Origin: Pectobacterium araliae
GTDB lineage: Bacteria; Pseudomonadota; Gammaproteobacteria; Enterobacterales; Enterobacteriaceae
Length of the DNA: 64,000 nt
Direction of reading: 5' to 3'
NCBI RefSeq assembly: GCF_037076465.1
Contig: NZ_AP028908.1
Coordinates: 2,294,001-2,358,000 of the forward strand
Shown: piece by piece, positions 23,672 to 33,469 of the stretch
How the letters are laid out: each line of letters starts with the position of its first letter
Numbering within the stretch: position 1 is the first letter of the stretch
Translations under genes and position numbers: made by a program
The notes under the pieces: generated by a model
Databases searched by the model: none
Told to the model about the DNA's origin: nothing
Seen by the model: only the letters and a program-made list of their open reading frames with translations

Positions 23672-26659
23672 ATGCTGGCGACGATTACCGATTATAAACA
23701 ACGCATTACGTTGATTCAGGACAGCGGAATTCAGTTTTTGGATTTTGCCTTAAAGCCGCAGTTTTTAGCTGAACAGCCTAACTGCTATGTGCGTAAAAGT
23801 GCCAACGGCCCCTTACTGCACCTGCTTTACGATGAACACATGGACAAATATCTACTCCCTTCTGCCACCGGTATGGCACCAGAAGTCGTGAAACCTGAGT
23901 TGAGTATTTCGCTTGAGCAATCGCTGAAGCTGTTGGAGAAAGTCTGGCTGCCACTGCCCTTCTTCCGTTTCAATCCGCCGCGTACTTTTATGGGCGGTCC
24001 AGACAACTGGGCGCGGATGCAGATCCTCACTTTAGATACGCCCGATCAGGACGGCAACACGCATCGCATTTGTCTGGCGTTCGATACTAAAACCTATCCC
24101 GAAGGTCACGAATACGAGTCACTGGCGCCGAATGCCAATGACATCAAAACGGGTGGAAATTTTGCGTTGGCTTATCACAGCGATGAACTGGGTGAATTCC
24201 TCGATGAAACTTGGGTCGACGGCTGGCTGCGTGAGGTCTTTACTCAGCAGGTTAAAGTGCAGGAAAACCGCGATAGTCATGATGTGAAAGTGGCGCTCAG
24301 GGGATTTGAATATCAGGCACATTATTTGAATGTGTTGGATATGCTGGGCAACCAGCTCGAAATACCCGAAATACGCATCAATACCAGCACGTTACAGGAA
24401 CCCGCGGTCAACGTTGACCTGATTTTGGATGTTGGCAACTCGCACACCTGTGGCATTCTGGTGGAAGATCATGCCGATGAAAGCAACGGCCTGAAGCAGA
24501 CCTATGAGCTGCAACTGCGCGATCTGAGTGAACCGCATTATCTGTATAACGAACTGTTTGAGAGTCGCGTTGAGTTTTCACAGGCAAAGTTTGGCAAGGA
24601 AAACTTCTCCGTAGAAAGCGGCCGTGATGACGCCTTCATCTGGCCGTCGATCACCCGCGTCGGGCGTGAGGCTAGCCACATGGCGCTGCTGCGTCAGGGA
24701 ACGGAAGGGTCGAGCGGTATTTCCAGCCCGCGTCGTTACCTGTGGGATGAAGAAAGCTATGCACCAGGCTGGCGCTTCAGCCAGACGGACGCCCATTCGC
24801 AGACCGAACCGTTAGCGACTGCCATGCCGCTGACCATCATGCTGAATGATGAAGGTCAACCTCTCTACAATCAGCCGCTGGATGAGCGTTTACCGGTATT
24901 TTCACCGCACTACAGTCGCAGCTCGATCATGTCCTTCATGCTCTCTGAACTGCTGGCACAGGCACTCATGCAGATGAATAGCGCCGCTCAGCGGTTGAAG
25001 ATGATCCACAGCAGTGCACCGCGCCAGTTGCGTAATATCATTCTGACGTTGCCTTCCGCAATGCCGAAGCCTGAACGTGAAATTTTTCGACGCCGCATGC
25101 ATGAAGCGATTGCGCTGGTCTGGAAAGCGATGGACTGGCACCCGATGGATGACGATTTCACTACCCCAGCCGACAAGCAACAGAGCCGGATTCCGGTGCC
25201 TGACGTACAAATCGAATGGGATGAAGCGACCTGCGGGCAGATGGTTTACCTGTATAACGAAGCGCAGGTGAATTTTGGCGGTCGGGCGGAAGATTTCTTC
25301 GCCAGCATGGCGCGGCCGGATAAAGAACTCGACGAAGGCGAACCCGTAGGAAAAACGCTGCGCATTGCCTCAATCGACATCGGTGGCGGCACCACCGACC
25401 TCGCCATTACGCAATATCTGCTCGATGACGGTGTGGGCAACAACGTTAAAATCATCCCACGCCTGCTGTTTCGCGAAGGATTTAAGGTCGCGGGTGACGA
25501 TATCCTGCTGGACGTGATTCAGCTCTATATCCTTCCCGCGCTCCAGGCTGCGCTGAAAACCGCAGGGCTGGCCAGCCCGGATGCGTTGATGGCGAAACTG
25601 TTCGGCAATGAAGGGCGTATGGATGCGCAGCTTACGCTACGCCAGCAGGTGACATTGCAGGTCTTTATTCCGATCGGTCGCGCGATTCTGGAAGCGTATG
25701 AGCGCTTTGATCCGCTGGACACCAGCGCCGAGATCGAATCCACCTTCGGCGAATTGTTGGAACAGGCACCGACAGATAAAGTGCTGGAATACATCAATAC
25801 GGAAGTGCAGCGCGAGCTGCCAGTTAGCGATAGCGTATTCGATATTTTGCAGGTGCCACTCATCCTCAAACTGAACAAGCTGCACGGCGAATTCCTGTCT
25901 AACAAAATGAATATCACGCAGAATCTGCGCCTGATGTCTGAAGTAGTGTCGCTGTATTCGTGCGATGTGCTGCTGCTCACTGGCCGTCCTTCGCGTTTCC
26001 CTGGGATTCAGGCGCTGTTCCGCCACCTGCAACCGCTGCCGATTAACCGGATGCTGTCACTGGATGGCTATCACACTAACGACTGGTATCCATTTAACAA
26101 ACGTGGGCGTATTGATAACCCGAAATCCACCGCGGCCGTCGGCGCAATGTTGTGCCTGCTGGCGCTCGATCTGCGTTTGCCGGGCTTTTACTTTAAGGTC
26201 GGTGATTTTCAGCCATACTCTACGGTCCGCTACCTCGGCATGATGGACAGCAATAACGCACTGACGCTGGATAATGTGTATTACAGCGATATCGATCTGG
26301 ATGCCCCGGATTTCGTGCTTGACCCGCAACATCGCTTCCAGGTACGCGGTTCACTCTGCCTCGGTTTCCGTCAGTTAGACAATGAGCGCTGGCCCGCCTC
26401 CTCGCTCTATATGCTGTCGATCGTCGATCAGGATTTAGCCCGCAAGGTTGTTGGCGACAGTAAACTACGCGTCCGGTTGGCCGTGACAAAAAGCGACGAT
26501 CAGGACAGCCCCGAGCGCTTTGAAATTGCCGATGCGGTGCTGGAAGATGGCACCCACGTGCCGCCCCATCATTTACGACTTAAATTGAACACATTATCCG
26601 CTAACGGTTCTGGCGCGACCCATTATTGGATCGATAGTGGGAGTGTATTTAAAAAATGA
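23672..26659 (+). CDS. srfB: SrfB, large protein with an actin/Hsp70-like ATPase fold
   Basis: A 995-residue SrfB family protein. Although annotated only as a virulence factor, it shows the signature loops of the actin/Hsp70/sugar-kinase ATPase fold: phosphate-1-like LILDVGNSHTCGILVEDH (about 250-265), phosphate-2-like IASIDIGGGTTDLAIT (about 564-579), and adenosine-like LLLTGRPSRFPGI (about 767-779). The domain is therefore probably an ATPase; the first 240 residues and the last 150 are extra domains. Its start lies 2 bases after the srfA stop and its end overlaps srfC by 4 bases (ATGA), so expression should be coupled. Confidence 0.88.
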   Translation: MLATITDYKQRITLIQDSGIQFLDFALKPQFLAEQPNCYVRKSANGPLLHLLYDEHMDKYLLPSATGMAPEVVKPELSISLEQSLKLLEKVWLPLPFFRFNPPRTFMGGPDNWARMQILTLDTPDQDGNTHRICLAFDTKTYPEGHEYESLAPNANDIKTGGNFALAYHSDELGEFLDETWVDGWLREVFTQQVKVQENRDSHDVKVALRGFEYQAHYLNVLDMLGNQLEIPEIRINTSTLQEPAVNVDLILDVGNSHTCGILVEDHADESNGLKQTYELQLRDLSEPHYLYNELFESRVEFSQAKFGKENFSVESGRDDAFIWPSITRVGREASHMALLRQGTEGSSGISSPRRYLWDEESYAPGWRFSQTDAHSQTEPLATAMPLTIMLNDEGQPLYNQPLDERLPVFSPHYSRSSIMSFMLSELLAQALMQMNSAAQRLKMIHSSAPRQLRNIILTLPSAMPKPEREIFRRRMHEAIALVWKAMDWHPMDDDFTTPADKQQSRIPVPDVQIEWDEATCGQMVYLYNEAQVNFGGRAEDFFASMARPDKELDEGEPVGKTLRIASIDIGGGTTDLAITQYLLDDGVGNNVKIIPRLLFREGFKVAGDDILLDVIQLYILPALQAALKTAGLASPDALMAKLFGNEGRMDAQLTLRQQVTLQVFIPIGRAILEAYERFDPLDTSAEIESTFGELLEQAPTDKVLEYINTEVQRELPVSDSVFDILQVPLILKLNKLHGEFLSNKMNITQNLRLMSEVVSLYSCDVLLLTGRPSRFPGIQALFRHLQPLPINRMLSLDGYHTNDWYPFNKRGRIDNPKSTAAVGAMLCLLALDLRLPGFYFKVGDFQPYSTVRYLGMMDSNNALTLDNVYYSDIDLDAPDFVLDPQHRFQVRGSLCLGFRQLDNERWPASSLYMLSIVDQDLARKVVGDSKLRVRLAVTKSDDQDSPERFEIADAVLEDGTHVPPHHLRLKLNTLSANGSGATHYWIDSGSVFKK

Positions 26660-29118
26660 AACGATTAACGCCTAAACAACTTTCCACCCGACTTCACGGC
26701 CAGCTACAGGCCGTTACAGAAGGTGTTGAACAAGCCATCGACTGGGTTGAAAGCACGCGACAGAACGCCCCGCGTCTGGATATTGAAGCCGACCGTCTGA
26801 TCGTCAAATTGCGCCGTAATTACAATAAAGCGCAGCATCTGTCCAATGTCGCGCAGAAAGAGATTGCCATTGGCTTTTTTGGCCTGTCTCAGGCGGGGAA
26901 AAACTATCTGATCGCGTCACTGGCTGGGGGAGAAAACGGCAAGCTGGAAACCTCGTTTGAAGGGCAACAGCTGGATTATATTGATCATATTAACCCGTCT
27001 GACCGGGCGGCAGCGCTCGTTACGCGCTTTAGCCGACAGTCTGGCGTGAAGAACAAATCGTTTCCCGTTCAGTTACAACTCCTCAGCGAGTTGGACATCG
27101 GCAAGATCATGGCCAACGCGTTTTTGAACGATCTCAATCAAGAGACAACGTTCGAAGAATTAGATGAACGCCATATCGCCGAGCACATTAAAACGCTGTT
27201 GATGCACCGCCAGCCAGAACCCGTCGAAGGGATGAGCCGCGACGAGGTGGTCGAACTCTGGGATTATCTCGCGCGTCACGATGTCAAACGGCAGAAACAG
27301 CTGGAGGCACACTTCTGGCCAGTTGCAATCGAATTAGCCCCCTTTCTTACCATTGATGACCGTGCCCAACTCTTTTCCGTGTTGTGGGGTGAATTGAATT
27401 CGTTGACCACTGCATATCGCCATTTCAGCCACACGCTGCAACATCTGTCCGGTACAAGTAAGCTGTTAGCCCCGTTACGAACGCTGATAGATGATGATTT
27501 GAATCCAGCGGACAGTCTGATCGACGGTTCCGCACTGGAGCGTCTGCACAGCGCCGACGATCCCGGCGTGTTGGTGCGCCCGGTTCAGAATGGTCGTGCA
27601 GGGAAAACAACCGAGCTCTCGCTGGCTGAATTAACGATGCTGACCGCAGAGTTGCTTGTCCCGCTGCACTTGCCTCCCAAAGAAGCGTTGTTCGAGCAGG
27701 TCGATGTGTTGGATTTTCCCGGCTTTGGTGAAATCCGCGAAACGCGGGACGAACCACCAGCAAAACGCCAACCTATACCGTATCCGCTGGCTCACACGTT
27801 ATTGCGTGCAAAACGCGCCTATCTACTAGAGCGCTATACCGATAATCAGGAAATGAACGTACTGATGGTATGCAGCGCCGCTGGCGATCGTGGCAATGTT
27901 AAAGTGGTCGGTAAGGCGTTGGATCACTGGGTTAAACAAACGCAGGGCGAAAACGCGCAGGTTCGTAGCCACCGTAAACCGGGACTGATTTGGGCGGTCA
28001 CTCGCCACGATCGTCGTATTACGCACGGGCAAAACTACGATGCTGCGGTACAGCGCTATGTGGGTAACCCAGGCGATGTCTGGGGAACGATGCTGGCGAT
28101 GGATAAGCGCGGTGTGGCGCGTATGGCAACGTGGTTAGGTGCTGAAGTCCACCGGGAAGTGAAACTCGGGCGCATAGGTGAACAGCTCAACGAACTTCAG
28201 CGTGAACTCAGCGATAACCTGCTGGGGAACTGGTATCTGCCCGTTGATGTTGACGATCCCGCGGAAAAACAGCGCGTCGCAGAAACCTTGCTTAAATCGC
28301 TCCAGACCCGCACTGGCGTACACGGCGAGTTGCTAGAACGTCTTTTACCTTCACGTGATGAGCTACGCCGTCTGTATCTGCAACAGCAGGGCGCAAGCTA
28401 TGGCAGTTTTCTCACCGATGCCGAAGACCCTTCAGCCCCCTTGATCAATAGCGATCCGTTTGGTGTTGGGATCGAGATCGATCTGTTTGCCGATGAGCCG
28501 ATCGCGCTTGACCAACCTGCTGCGCCCGCCATTACCGTCGATTATGGCTATGAGGCGGACTATGCACACGGCGTTTATCGTTACTGGATTAACTACCTGC
28601 GTGGTCTGCCGGAAAATGCCCCGCTCCTTGAACTACTGAATGTGCCGAAATCAACAATTGAAATGCTAGTCGAAGAATTGATTACCGGCAGCATTCGCTT
28701 GCGGATCGAAGAAGCATTGGTCGATATGTTGGTCGATGGTGAATCGTTGGGCATCAACCGCGAGAATAAAGCTGACCGTCAGGTTTCGCGCGTGCTCACT
28801 ATTCTCGGGGACTTTGTCGCCTGGCTTGGCTTCCAGCAGCTTGATGAATCCCTGCGCCCTGCCAGCCGGATTAATCGCGGCCATAAAATTTTCGCCAAGC
28901 CGGAAAAACAGGCGGTCAGCTTTGGCGCTTCACAGCGCCTCACCAAGCTGTCGCTAACGCCCACCAACAATACGGCGTTTTATATCTATGACTGGCTAGT
29001 TGGCCTGAATGAGATGATTATCCAGAATGCAGGCTATTCCGCCGCACGAGAAGTCAGTGCTGAACAACGCGAACAGTTGGGCACGATTCTGGCGTTAATT
29101 AAGCCCGAAGAGAAATAA
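26656..29118 (+). CDS. srfC: SrfC, putative P-loop GTPase-like virulence-associated protein
   Basis: An 820-residue SrfC family protein. A P-loop-like IGFFGLSQAGKNYLIASLAG (about 72-91) has GKN in place of the usual GKS/T. It is followed by VDVLDFPGFGE (about 350-360, a DxxG switch motif) and WAVTRHDRR (about 444-452, resembling the G4 T/NKxD motif). I therefore infer a dynamin-like or TRAFAC-type nucleotide-binding domain in the first half. The second half is helical with no recognisable motif. It is translationally coupled to srfB and ends the operon before a branched hairpin. Confidence 0.85.
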   Translation: MKRLTPKQLSTRLHGQLQAVTEGVEQAIDWVESTRQNAPRLDIEADRLIVKLRRNYNKAQHLSNVAQKEIAIGFFGLSQAGKNYLIASLAGGENGKLETSFEGQQLDYIDHINPSDRAAALVTRFSRQSGVKNKSFPVQLQLLSELDIGKIMANAFLNDLNQETTFEELDERHIAEHIKTLLMHRQPEPVEGMSRDEVVELWDYLARHDVKRQKQLEAHFWPVAIELAPFLTIDDRAQLFSVLWGELNSLTTAYRHFSHTLQHLSGTSKLLAPLRTLIDDDLNPADSLIDGSALERLHSADDPGVLVRPVQNGRAGKTTELSLAELTMLTAELLVPLHLPPKEALFEQVDVLDFPGFGEIRETRDEPPAKRQPIPYPLAHTLLRAKRAYLLERYTDNQEMNVLMVCSAAGDRGNVKVVGKALDHWVKQTQGENAQVRSHRKPGLIWAVTRHDRRITHGQNYDAAVQRYVGNPGDVWGTMLAMDKRGVARMATWLGAEVHREVKLGRIGEQLNELQRELSDNLLGNWYLPVDVDDPAEKQRVAETLLKSLQTRTGVHGELLERLLPSRDELRRLYLQQQGASYGSFLTDAEDPSAPLINSDPFGVGIEIDLFADEPIALDQPAAPAITVDYGYEADYAHGVYRYWINYLRGLPENAPLLELLNVPKSTIEMLVEELITGSIRLRIEEALVDMLVDGESLGINRENKADRQVSRVLTILGDFVAWLGFQQLDESLRPASRINRGHKIFAKPEKQAVSFGASQRLTKLSLTPTNNTAFYIYDWLVGLNEMIIQNAGYSAAREVSAEQREQLGTILALIKPEEK

Positions 29119-29143
29119 TTTCCAGGCTATCGCTATTGATGTA

Positions 29144-29188
29144 GGAAACATGACGTGACGTTGTCACCATTATTCATGTCATGTTTCC
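29144..29188 (+). terminator. terminator of srfABC
   Basis: Perfect outer stem GGAAACATGAC / GTCATGTTTCC enclosing a smaller GTGAC/GTCAC hairpin, followed by TTTCTC. It starts 26 bases after the srfC stop. Confidence 0.75.
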
Positions 29189-29398
29189 TTTCTCTGCCAC
29201 ATCCGCCCTCCTATGTGTTTATCGCTCCCTTGTTATCCCTAAAATCTTATTTGACGAATGGTGGATTCAATCTATACCTAAGTCGATGACTTTCAATTAA
29301 TAAGCGTTGATGTTCCCCTATCTGTTAGCCATTTCCACTGCGTGGGAGTGGATGACCTTAACAGGAGTGGTTATGACGATAAAGTGGGTAAACGACGC

Positions 29399-29434
29399 GT
29401 GCGATGCCATAGCCTTTGCAACACGGCATCGCAC
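29399..29434 (-). terminator. hairpin downstream of the TogB-like gene
   Basis: Perfect 10-bp stem GTGCGATGCC / GGCATCGCAC with a 16-base loop, 15 bases below the stop codon at 29449. It has no T-tract, so it may be an RNA-stabilising or rho-assisted end. Confidence 0.5.
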
Positions 29435-29448
29435 ACTAACCGCGGTGG

Positions 29449-30768
29449 TTATCGGATTGCGCGTTTTAAAATGCGATTAGCGCTACTCAGGAAATCATCG
29501 GCGACTTTATTCACCTCACCATTGCCGTAGTCCAGTTTTTGCAGACTTGTGGTCCACAGCTGTACCAACTCCTGATTTTCCATAAACGGTGAAACGGGCA
29601 CCTTAGATGCAGGTTGCTCCTCGGCGGCACGATAAGCATTTGCTAACAGGTTACTGGCGTTGATCACACCAATATCTTCCAGCAGTTTTTGTGCTTTCAG
29701 GTTAGCAGGTATCCCGTTTTGCAACCCAACCGCCTTCACGCCCTCTGGGTTGCTCAGCATAAAACTCATCAACATCGCCGCTTCCTTCGGATGTTTACTG
29801 TTCTTACTGATTGCAAACAGTGAAGACGGCTTGCTTGTGAGCCCGGAATCTTTAGCATCCGGCATCGTGATAAATGGCCCGGTTTCTAAGACAGTCTCTT
29901 TCGGCATATTGCTGGAATAGGTATAGATGGCTGAATCCCACAGATACATACCGGCTAATTCGCCGTTAATCCACGGACGAATTTCATAAACGTTAGTACG
30001 CCCGAACGAGGAAAAATAGCGCTGATCGGGTATCACATGGGAATCAACCAGCTTCTTATAAAAGCTGAAGAGTTCCCTGACCTGATCGCGGCTATAGGCG
30101 ATGCTTTGCTTCTTCTCATCAATGAGATCAATACCGTATTTCTGTGCCATGTAGCTACGGCCAAGTGTGAGAATATCCAGCACATCGCTTGCCCCCTGGG
30201 CAACGCCGAGTGGATAATAGTTGTCACCCAGTTTTTGTTTAAACACCGGGCCTGCGGCAAACAGTTCATCCCAGGTTTTCGGGTAAGCGACACCCGCATT
30301 ATCCCAAATGGTTTTGTTGTAAATCATGCTGCGGGACGTCATCGAAATCGGGAGACCTTGCAGCTTCCCTTTCACGTCTGACGTTTTCAGATAGTTAGGC
30401 GGAAAATCTCCCAGCCCTAAAATATCCTTCTGCTTATTCAAATCATAAAAGCCGTCGCCGTTGCGGGAAAACTGTGGCAACCAGTTCCAGTCAATACGCA
30501 TAACATCTGGTTCTTGCCCCCCAGCCATCTGCGTTGATAGTCGGGAAAGATAACCATCCCAGCCAGCATACTCTGCTTTGACGGTAATCGTCGGGTTGGC
30601 TTTTTGAAACGCGTTAATCGCCGCTAGTGTGGCTTCGTGCCGTTGATTTCCCCCCCACCAAGAGATGCGAATCTCCGTGGCGTCAGCAGAGTGAGAGAAA
30701 GCAGCCCCAACGGGAAGAGCAGCACAGAGTAAGAGCAGGTGAGGTAATGTGTTCCGTGTTTTCGCCAT
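29449..30768 (-). CDS. extracellular sugar-binding protein, TogB-like, of an ABC importer
   Basis: A 439-residue family 1 solute-binding protein. The signal peptide (about 1-30, ending ADA) is followed by TEIRISWWGGNQRHEATLAAINAFQKANP. By recall this region closely resembles TogB, the oligogalacturonide-binding protein of soft-rot bacteria, with NWNWLPQFSRNGDGFYDL further along. The ligand is thus probably a plant cell-wall oligosaccharide. No permease or ATPase gene lies beside it, so it may feed a transporter encoded elsewhere. ATG 30768 has AAGGG upstream; the 12 extra upstream codons are not used. It follows an oxidoreductase gene on the same strand by 109 bases. Confidence 0.85.
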   Translation of the reverse strand: MAKTRNTLPHLLLLCAALPVGAAFSHSADATEIRISWWGGNQRHEATLAAINAFQKANPTITVKAEYAGWDGYLSRLSTQMAGGQEPDVMRIDWNWLPQFSRNGDGFYDLNKQKDILGLGDFPPNYLKTSDVKGKLQGLPISMTSRSMIYNKTIWDNAGVAYPKTWDELFAAGPVFKQKLGDNYYPLGVAQGASDVLDILTLGRSYMAQKYGIDLIDEKKQSIAYSRDQVRELFSFYKKLVDSHVIPDQRYFSSFGRTNVYEIRPWINGELAGMYLWDSAIYTYSSNMPKETVLETGPFITMPDAKDSGLTSKPSSLFAISKNSKHPKEAAMLMSFMLSNPEGVKAVGLQNGIPANLKAQKLLEDIGVINASNLLANAYRAAEEQPASKVPVSPFMENQELVQLWTTSLQKLDYGNGEVNKVADDFLSSANRILKRAIR

Positions 30769-30877
30769 AATAAAACCCTTATAATAGTATTTGGAGGTTT
30801 CCACCCTTCCCCTCGTTACAGGCAGACGGGTACTACGGATGCGGACGCGCTTACTGCCAAAATAGCAGGTACTTTGA

Positions 30878-32173
30878 TTAATTCCCTCTTTTCAGGTTAA
30901 CGGCCAGTTCGCTTATTTTCACTGGCAGTTCGGTGCGTAGCGATCGATTGGCGGCAATACCGGTTAAAATAGACATCGCCCCATCACGATAATCTGCTGC
31001 ACGATGTAATGGATCAGGTTCCGGTATACCAAACAGATCGTTTAACATGACCTGATCGCCACCGCCGTGCCCACCCGATTTAAATTCAACTGGCACGACA
31101 TAAGGCATGTCAAACATCGGATAGACCTTTATTTCACATTCATCCAGCGCACCTTCATCCTCTTTTTTTCCGCCTCCGTTTACATAAGATTTTTCTACCA
31201 GTTTCATTTCTAACCGGCCCTTGCTGCCATTAAACACCACATTCAACCCTTCCCAGGGTAAATAGGCGTTTAATGAGTACGTCATAATGGCTTTGTTCTT
31301 ATAACGCACCATGACACCCAGCACATCTTCAATATTAATACCGTCATCGAACACGCTTTTATCGCGGTAATAACCATCTTCATGTTCGGCATCTAAATAT
31401 AAAGCGGTCAATTGTTCGCTTTGATTCATATGCAGTGCAAACGGGTCATTCTCTGCTGCAACGCTATTATGTGAACGTGCATAGAATGCAGTAACACCAC
31501 GCGCTTCGGCATTCGCCTTACCATAAAAACGCAAATCACCTTGCGCGTAGACCGTTTCTGGCTCGCTGTTCAGCCAGAAATTCACCAGGTCGAAATGGTG
31601 GGTGGATTTGTGCACCAACAGCCCGCCGCTATTGCGTTTGTCACGGTGCCAACGACGGAAGTAATCTGCCCCATGTTCGGTATTCAACAACCACTCAAAA
31701 TGGACGGAATAGACGTCACCAATGACGCCTGCGGCAATTAATTCACGGACTTTGCTGTGATGAGGGGCATAGCGGTAATTAAAGGTCACGCGTAATTTAC
31801 GGCCGGTGCGGTTAATCGCATCGATAATCGCCTGACATTTTTCTTCGTCGATCGTCATCGGTTTTTCGCTGATAACATCGCACCCTAATTCCATTGCCCG
31901 AATAATATAGTGATGGTGCGTCCGATCTATCGATGCCACAATAACAATATCTGGTGTGGTTTCTGCGATCATCTGCTCAAATTGGTCGGCATGATACGTT
32001 GCCACATTATCGTGCCCAAATTTATGGACAATCTGGTTGGCGTAATCCATCCGCGTCTGGTTGGTATCGCAAAATGCAACAAAGTGCCCTTGATCCTGAT
32101 AATCTCTGGCGATCGATTCCAGGTAAAGCCCCGCTCGGCCACCGGTTCCCACTACAGCATATTTCTTTTTCAT
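30878..32173 (-). CDS. Gfo/Idh/MocA family NAD(P)-dependent sugar oxidoreductase
   Basis: A 431-residue cytosolic dehydrogenase. The N-terminal Rossmann fold reads KYAVVGTGGRAGLYLESI (about 4-21), and the family sequence ISEKPMTIDEEKC carries the conserved Lys-Pro. Catalytic-type residues appear in NYRYAPHHSKVRELI and GGLLVHKSTHHFDLVNFW. The length is above the usual 330-390, with extra C-terminal insertions. The substrate is unknown; its position upstream of a TogB-like binding protein suggests catabolism of a plant sugar derivative. ATG 32173 is preferred; GGAGG lies 11 bases upstream, and ATG 32182 is the alternative. Confidence 0.86.
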   Translation of the reverse strand: MKKKYAVVGTGGRAGLYLESIARDYQDQGHFVAFCDTNQTRMDYANQIVHKFGHDNVATYHADQFEQMIAETTPDIVIVASIDRTHHHYIIRAMELGCDVISEKPMTIDEEKCQAIIDAINRTGRKLRVTFNYRYAPHHSKVRELIAAGVIGDVYSVHFEWLLNTEHGADYFRRWHRDKRNSGGLLVHKSTHHFDLVNFWLNSEPETVYAQGDLRFYGKANAEARGVTAFYARSHNSVAAENDPFALHMNQSEQLTALYLDAEHEDGYYRDKSVFDDGINIEDVLGVMVRYKNKAIMTYSLNAYLPWEGLNVVFNGSKGRLEMKLVEKSYVNGGGKKEDEGALDECEIKVYPMFDMPYVVPVEFKSGGHGGGDQVMLNDLFGIPEPDPLHRAADYRDGAMSILTGIAANRSLRTELPVKISELAVNLKRGN

Positions 32174-32669
32174 TCTGCGCATATCCTCCAAATAACGTAG
32201 ATCACATAGCTATTCGTACATAAAACGCCTTCGCCATAAAAAATAGAACATACCCACATCGTTCACCTTCATGTTATTGCCATGCGATAGCGTTATCTGG
32301 CAGTAGCATAAAGATTGACATGCTCCATCTCTCATAAATACAAATTGAGCATTTACTATATTACCGTTTGATTTTATTGGTAATGTTAGATGCGATTTAT
32401 CCCACAGACCTCACACTGAATGTATGATGTTTCTCTTAACGGTTCATGCACCAACGGGATTCCCTCTCAAACAGTGTTCCGTTCTTCTATTTTTGTCTGA
32501 CTCAGAATGCACCGAGGCGACACAGGTTACGATCGTGATGGCCTTCTCTCTTTTCACCTCACGGCGTGACACCTCTCTCATTTTATTTTCAATCCATCTG
32601 GTGATGCAGGATAATCGACGTGCAACTAATGAGAGGTGCAAGAAAGCGACAAGCGCGTAAGGAATCACT
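32174..32669. other. divergent regulatory region between the oxidoreductase and ogt
   Basis: No gene supported. ATTACC (32360-32365) and GGTAAT (32379-32384) form a dyad with 13 bases between, about 190 bases from the oxidoreductase start: a candidate operator. Small frames on both strands look non-coding. Confidence 0.45.
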
Positions 32670-33203
32670 ATGCAGATTTTTTTCCAGGACATCATGGCAA
32701 CGCCACTTGGGGAGTTATTGATTATTGCTGATGAAAATAATCATTTGCGAGCCGTTGAGTGGCGCGAATATGAAGACGATTTATTTCGCTCACTCAATCG
32801 CAGTTATCGAAATGATCCCTTTTCGTTACAGCCACGTCATAATCCCGGTGGTTTGACAGACAGCCTGCAACGCTATTTTGATGGCGAATTAACGATTATT
32901 GATACGCTGCCCGTCGCTTCCGTAGGAACCGAATTTCAACAGCAGGTTTGGCGGGAATTACGAAAAATCCCCTGCGGAGAAATTACCACGTATGGCGAGC
33001 TTGCCGCGCTACTAGGGCGCACTGGTGCAGCACGTGCGGTTGGTATGGCAAACGGCTCAAACCCTGTCAGCATCGTGGTTCCGTGTCATCGTGTTATCGG
33101 TGCTGGCGGGGCGATGACCGGCTACGCAGGGGGCGTACACCGTAAGCAGTGGTTGCTAAAGCACGAAGGTTATTTGGCTCGCCAAAATAGTTTACCATTA
33201 TAA
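32670..33203 (+). CDS. ogt: Ogt, methylated-DNA-protein-cysteine S-methyltransferase
   Basis: A 177-residue suicide repair protein that transfers alkyl groups from O6-alkylguanine or O4-alkylthymine to its own Cys. The active site [10 protein letters not shown] (Cys near 138) and the helix-turn-helix with an Arg finger ([22 protein letters not shown]) are intact. AAGGAATCACT precedes ATG 32670. The order ogt-fnr-uspE is the usual enterobacterial one. Constitutive in E. coli, unlike Ada. Confidence 0.95.
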   Translation: MQIFFQDIMATPLGELLIIADENNHLRAVEWREYEDDLFRSLNRSYRNDPFSLQPRHNPGGLTDSLQRYFDGELTIIDTLPVASVGTEFQQQVWRELRKIPCGEITTYGELAALLGRTGAARAVGMANGSNPVSIVVPCHRVIGAGGAMTGYAGGVHRKQWLLKHEGYLARQNSLPL

Positions 33204-33251
33204 TTATAACGCGTCCGACAGGTAAGAAATTCACGCCGAATTGCTTATCAT

Positions 33252-33293
33252 CGTTACCGAACGATTAACCCATACGTTAACCGTTCGGTAACG
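33252..33293. repeat. perfect 42-bp nested inverted repeat between ogt and fnr
   Basis: CGTTACCGAACG (33252-33263) pairs exactly with CGTTCGGTAACG (33282-33293). Inside, TTAAC/GTTAA extends the stem around CCATAC. There is no T-tract, so it is not a standard terminator. It lies 48 bases past ogt and 140 bases before the fnr operator. Confidence 0.7.
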
Positions 33294-33435
33294 CGATCGG
33301 CGAAAATATTATTGCCACGCAAAGTTTATATATCAGAATATTTTCAGCAAAATCGGAAATTTATAGTTAGTTCACTATTTATCAGTCTATTCCTGTGATT
33401 GCCGCTCTTATCACGGCCGATAAAAGCTGTTAAAA

Positions 33436-33449
33436 TTGACCAATATCAA
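33436..33449 (+). promoter_or_regulatory. FNR box in the fnr promoter
   Basis: TTGAC-caat-ATCAA, one base off the FNR consensus TTGAT-N4-ATCAA, about 20 bases before the fnr start. It fits FNR autorepression as known in E. coli. Confidence 0.8.
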
Positions 33450-33469
33450 TTATTGCCTGAGCAAAGCCT

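Larger units (their letters stand above)
29119..29448. other. convergent spacer between srfC and the sugar-binding-protein gene
   Basis: No coding sequence supported. It contains the srfABC terminator (29144-29188) and a perfect 10-bp hairpin (GTGCGATGCC 29399-29408 / GGCATCGCAC 29425-29434) just past the minus-strand gene. Confidence 0.55.

Noticed and set aside
25525..26032. Two overlapping minus-strand ORFs inside srfB
   Set aside because: Low-complexity Ser/Cys/Arg-rich readings of the antisense strand; srfB is well supported.
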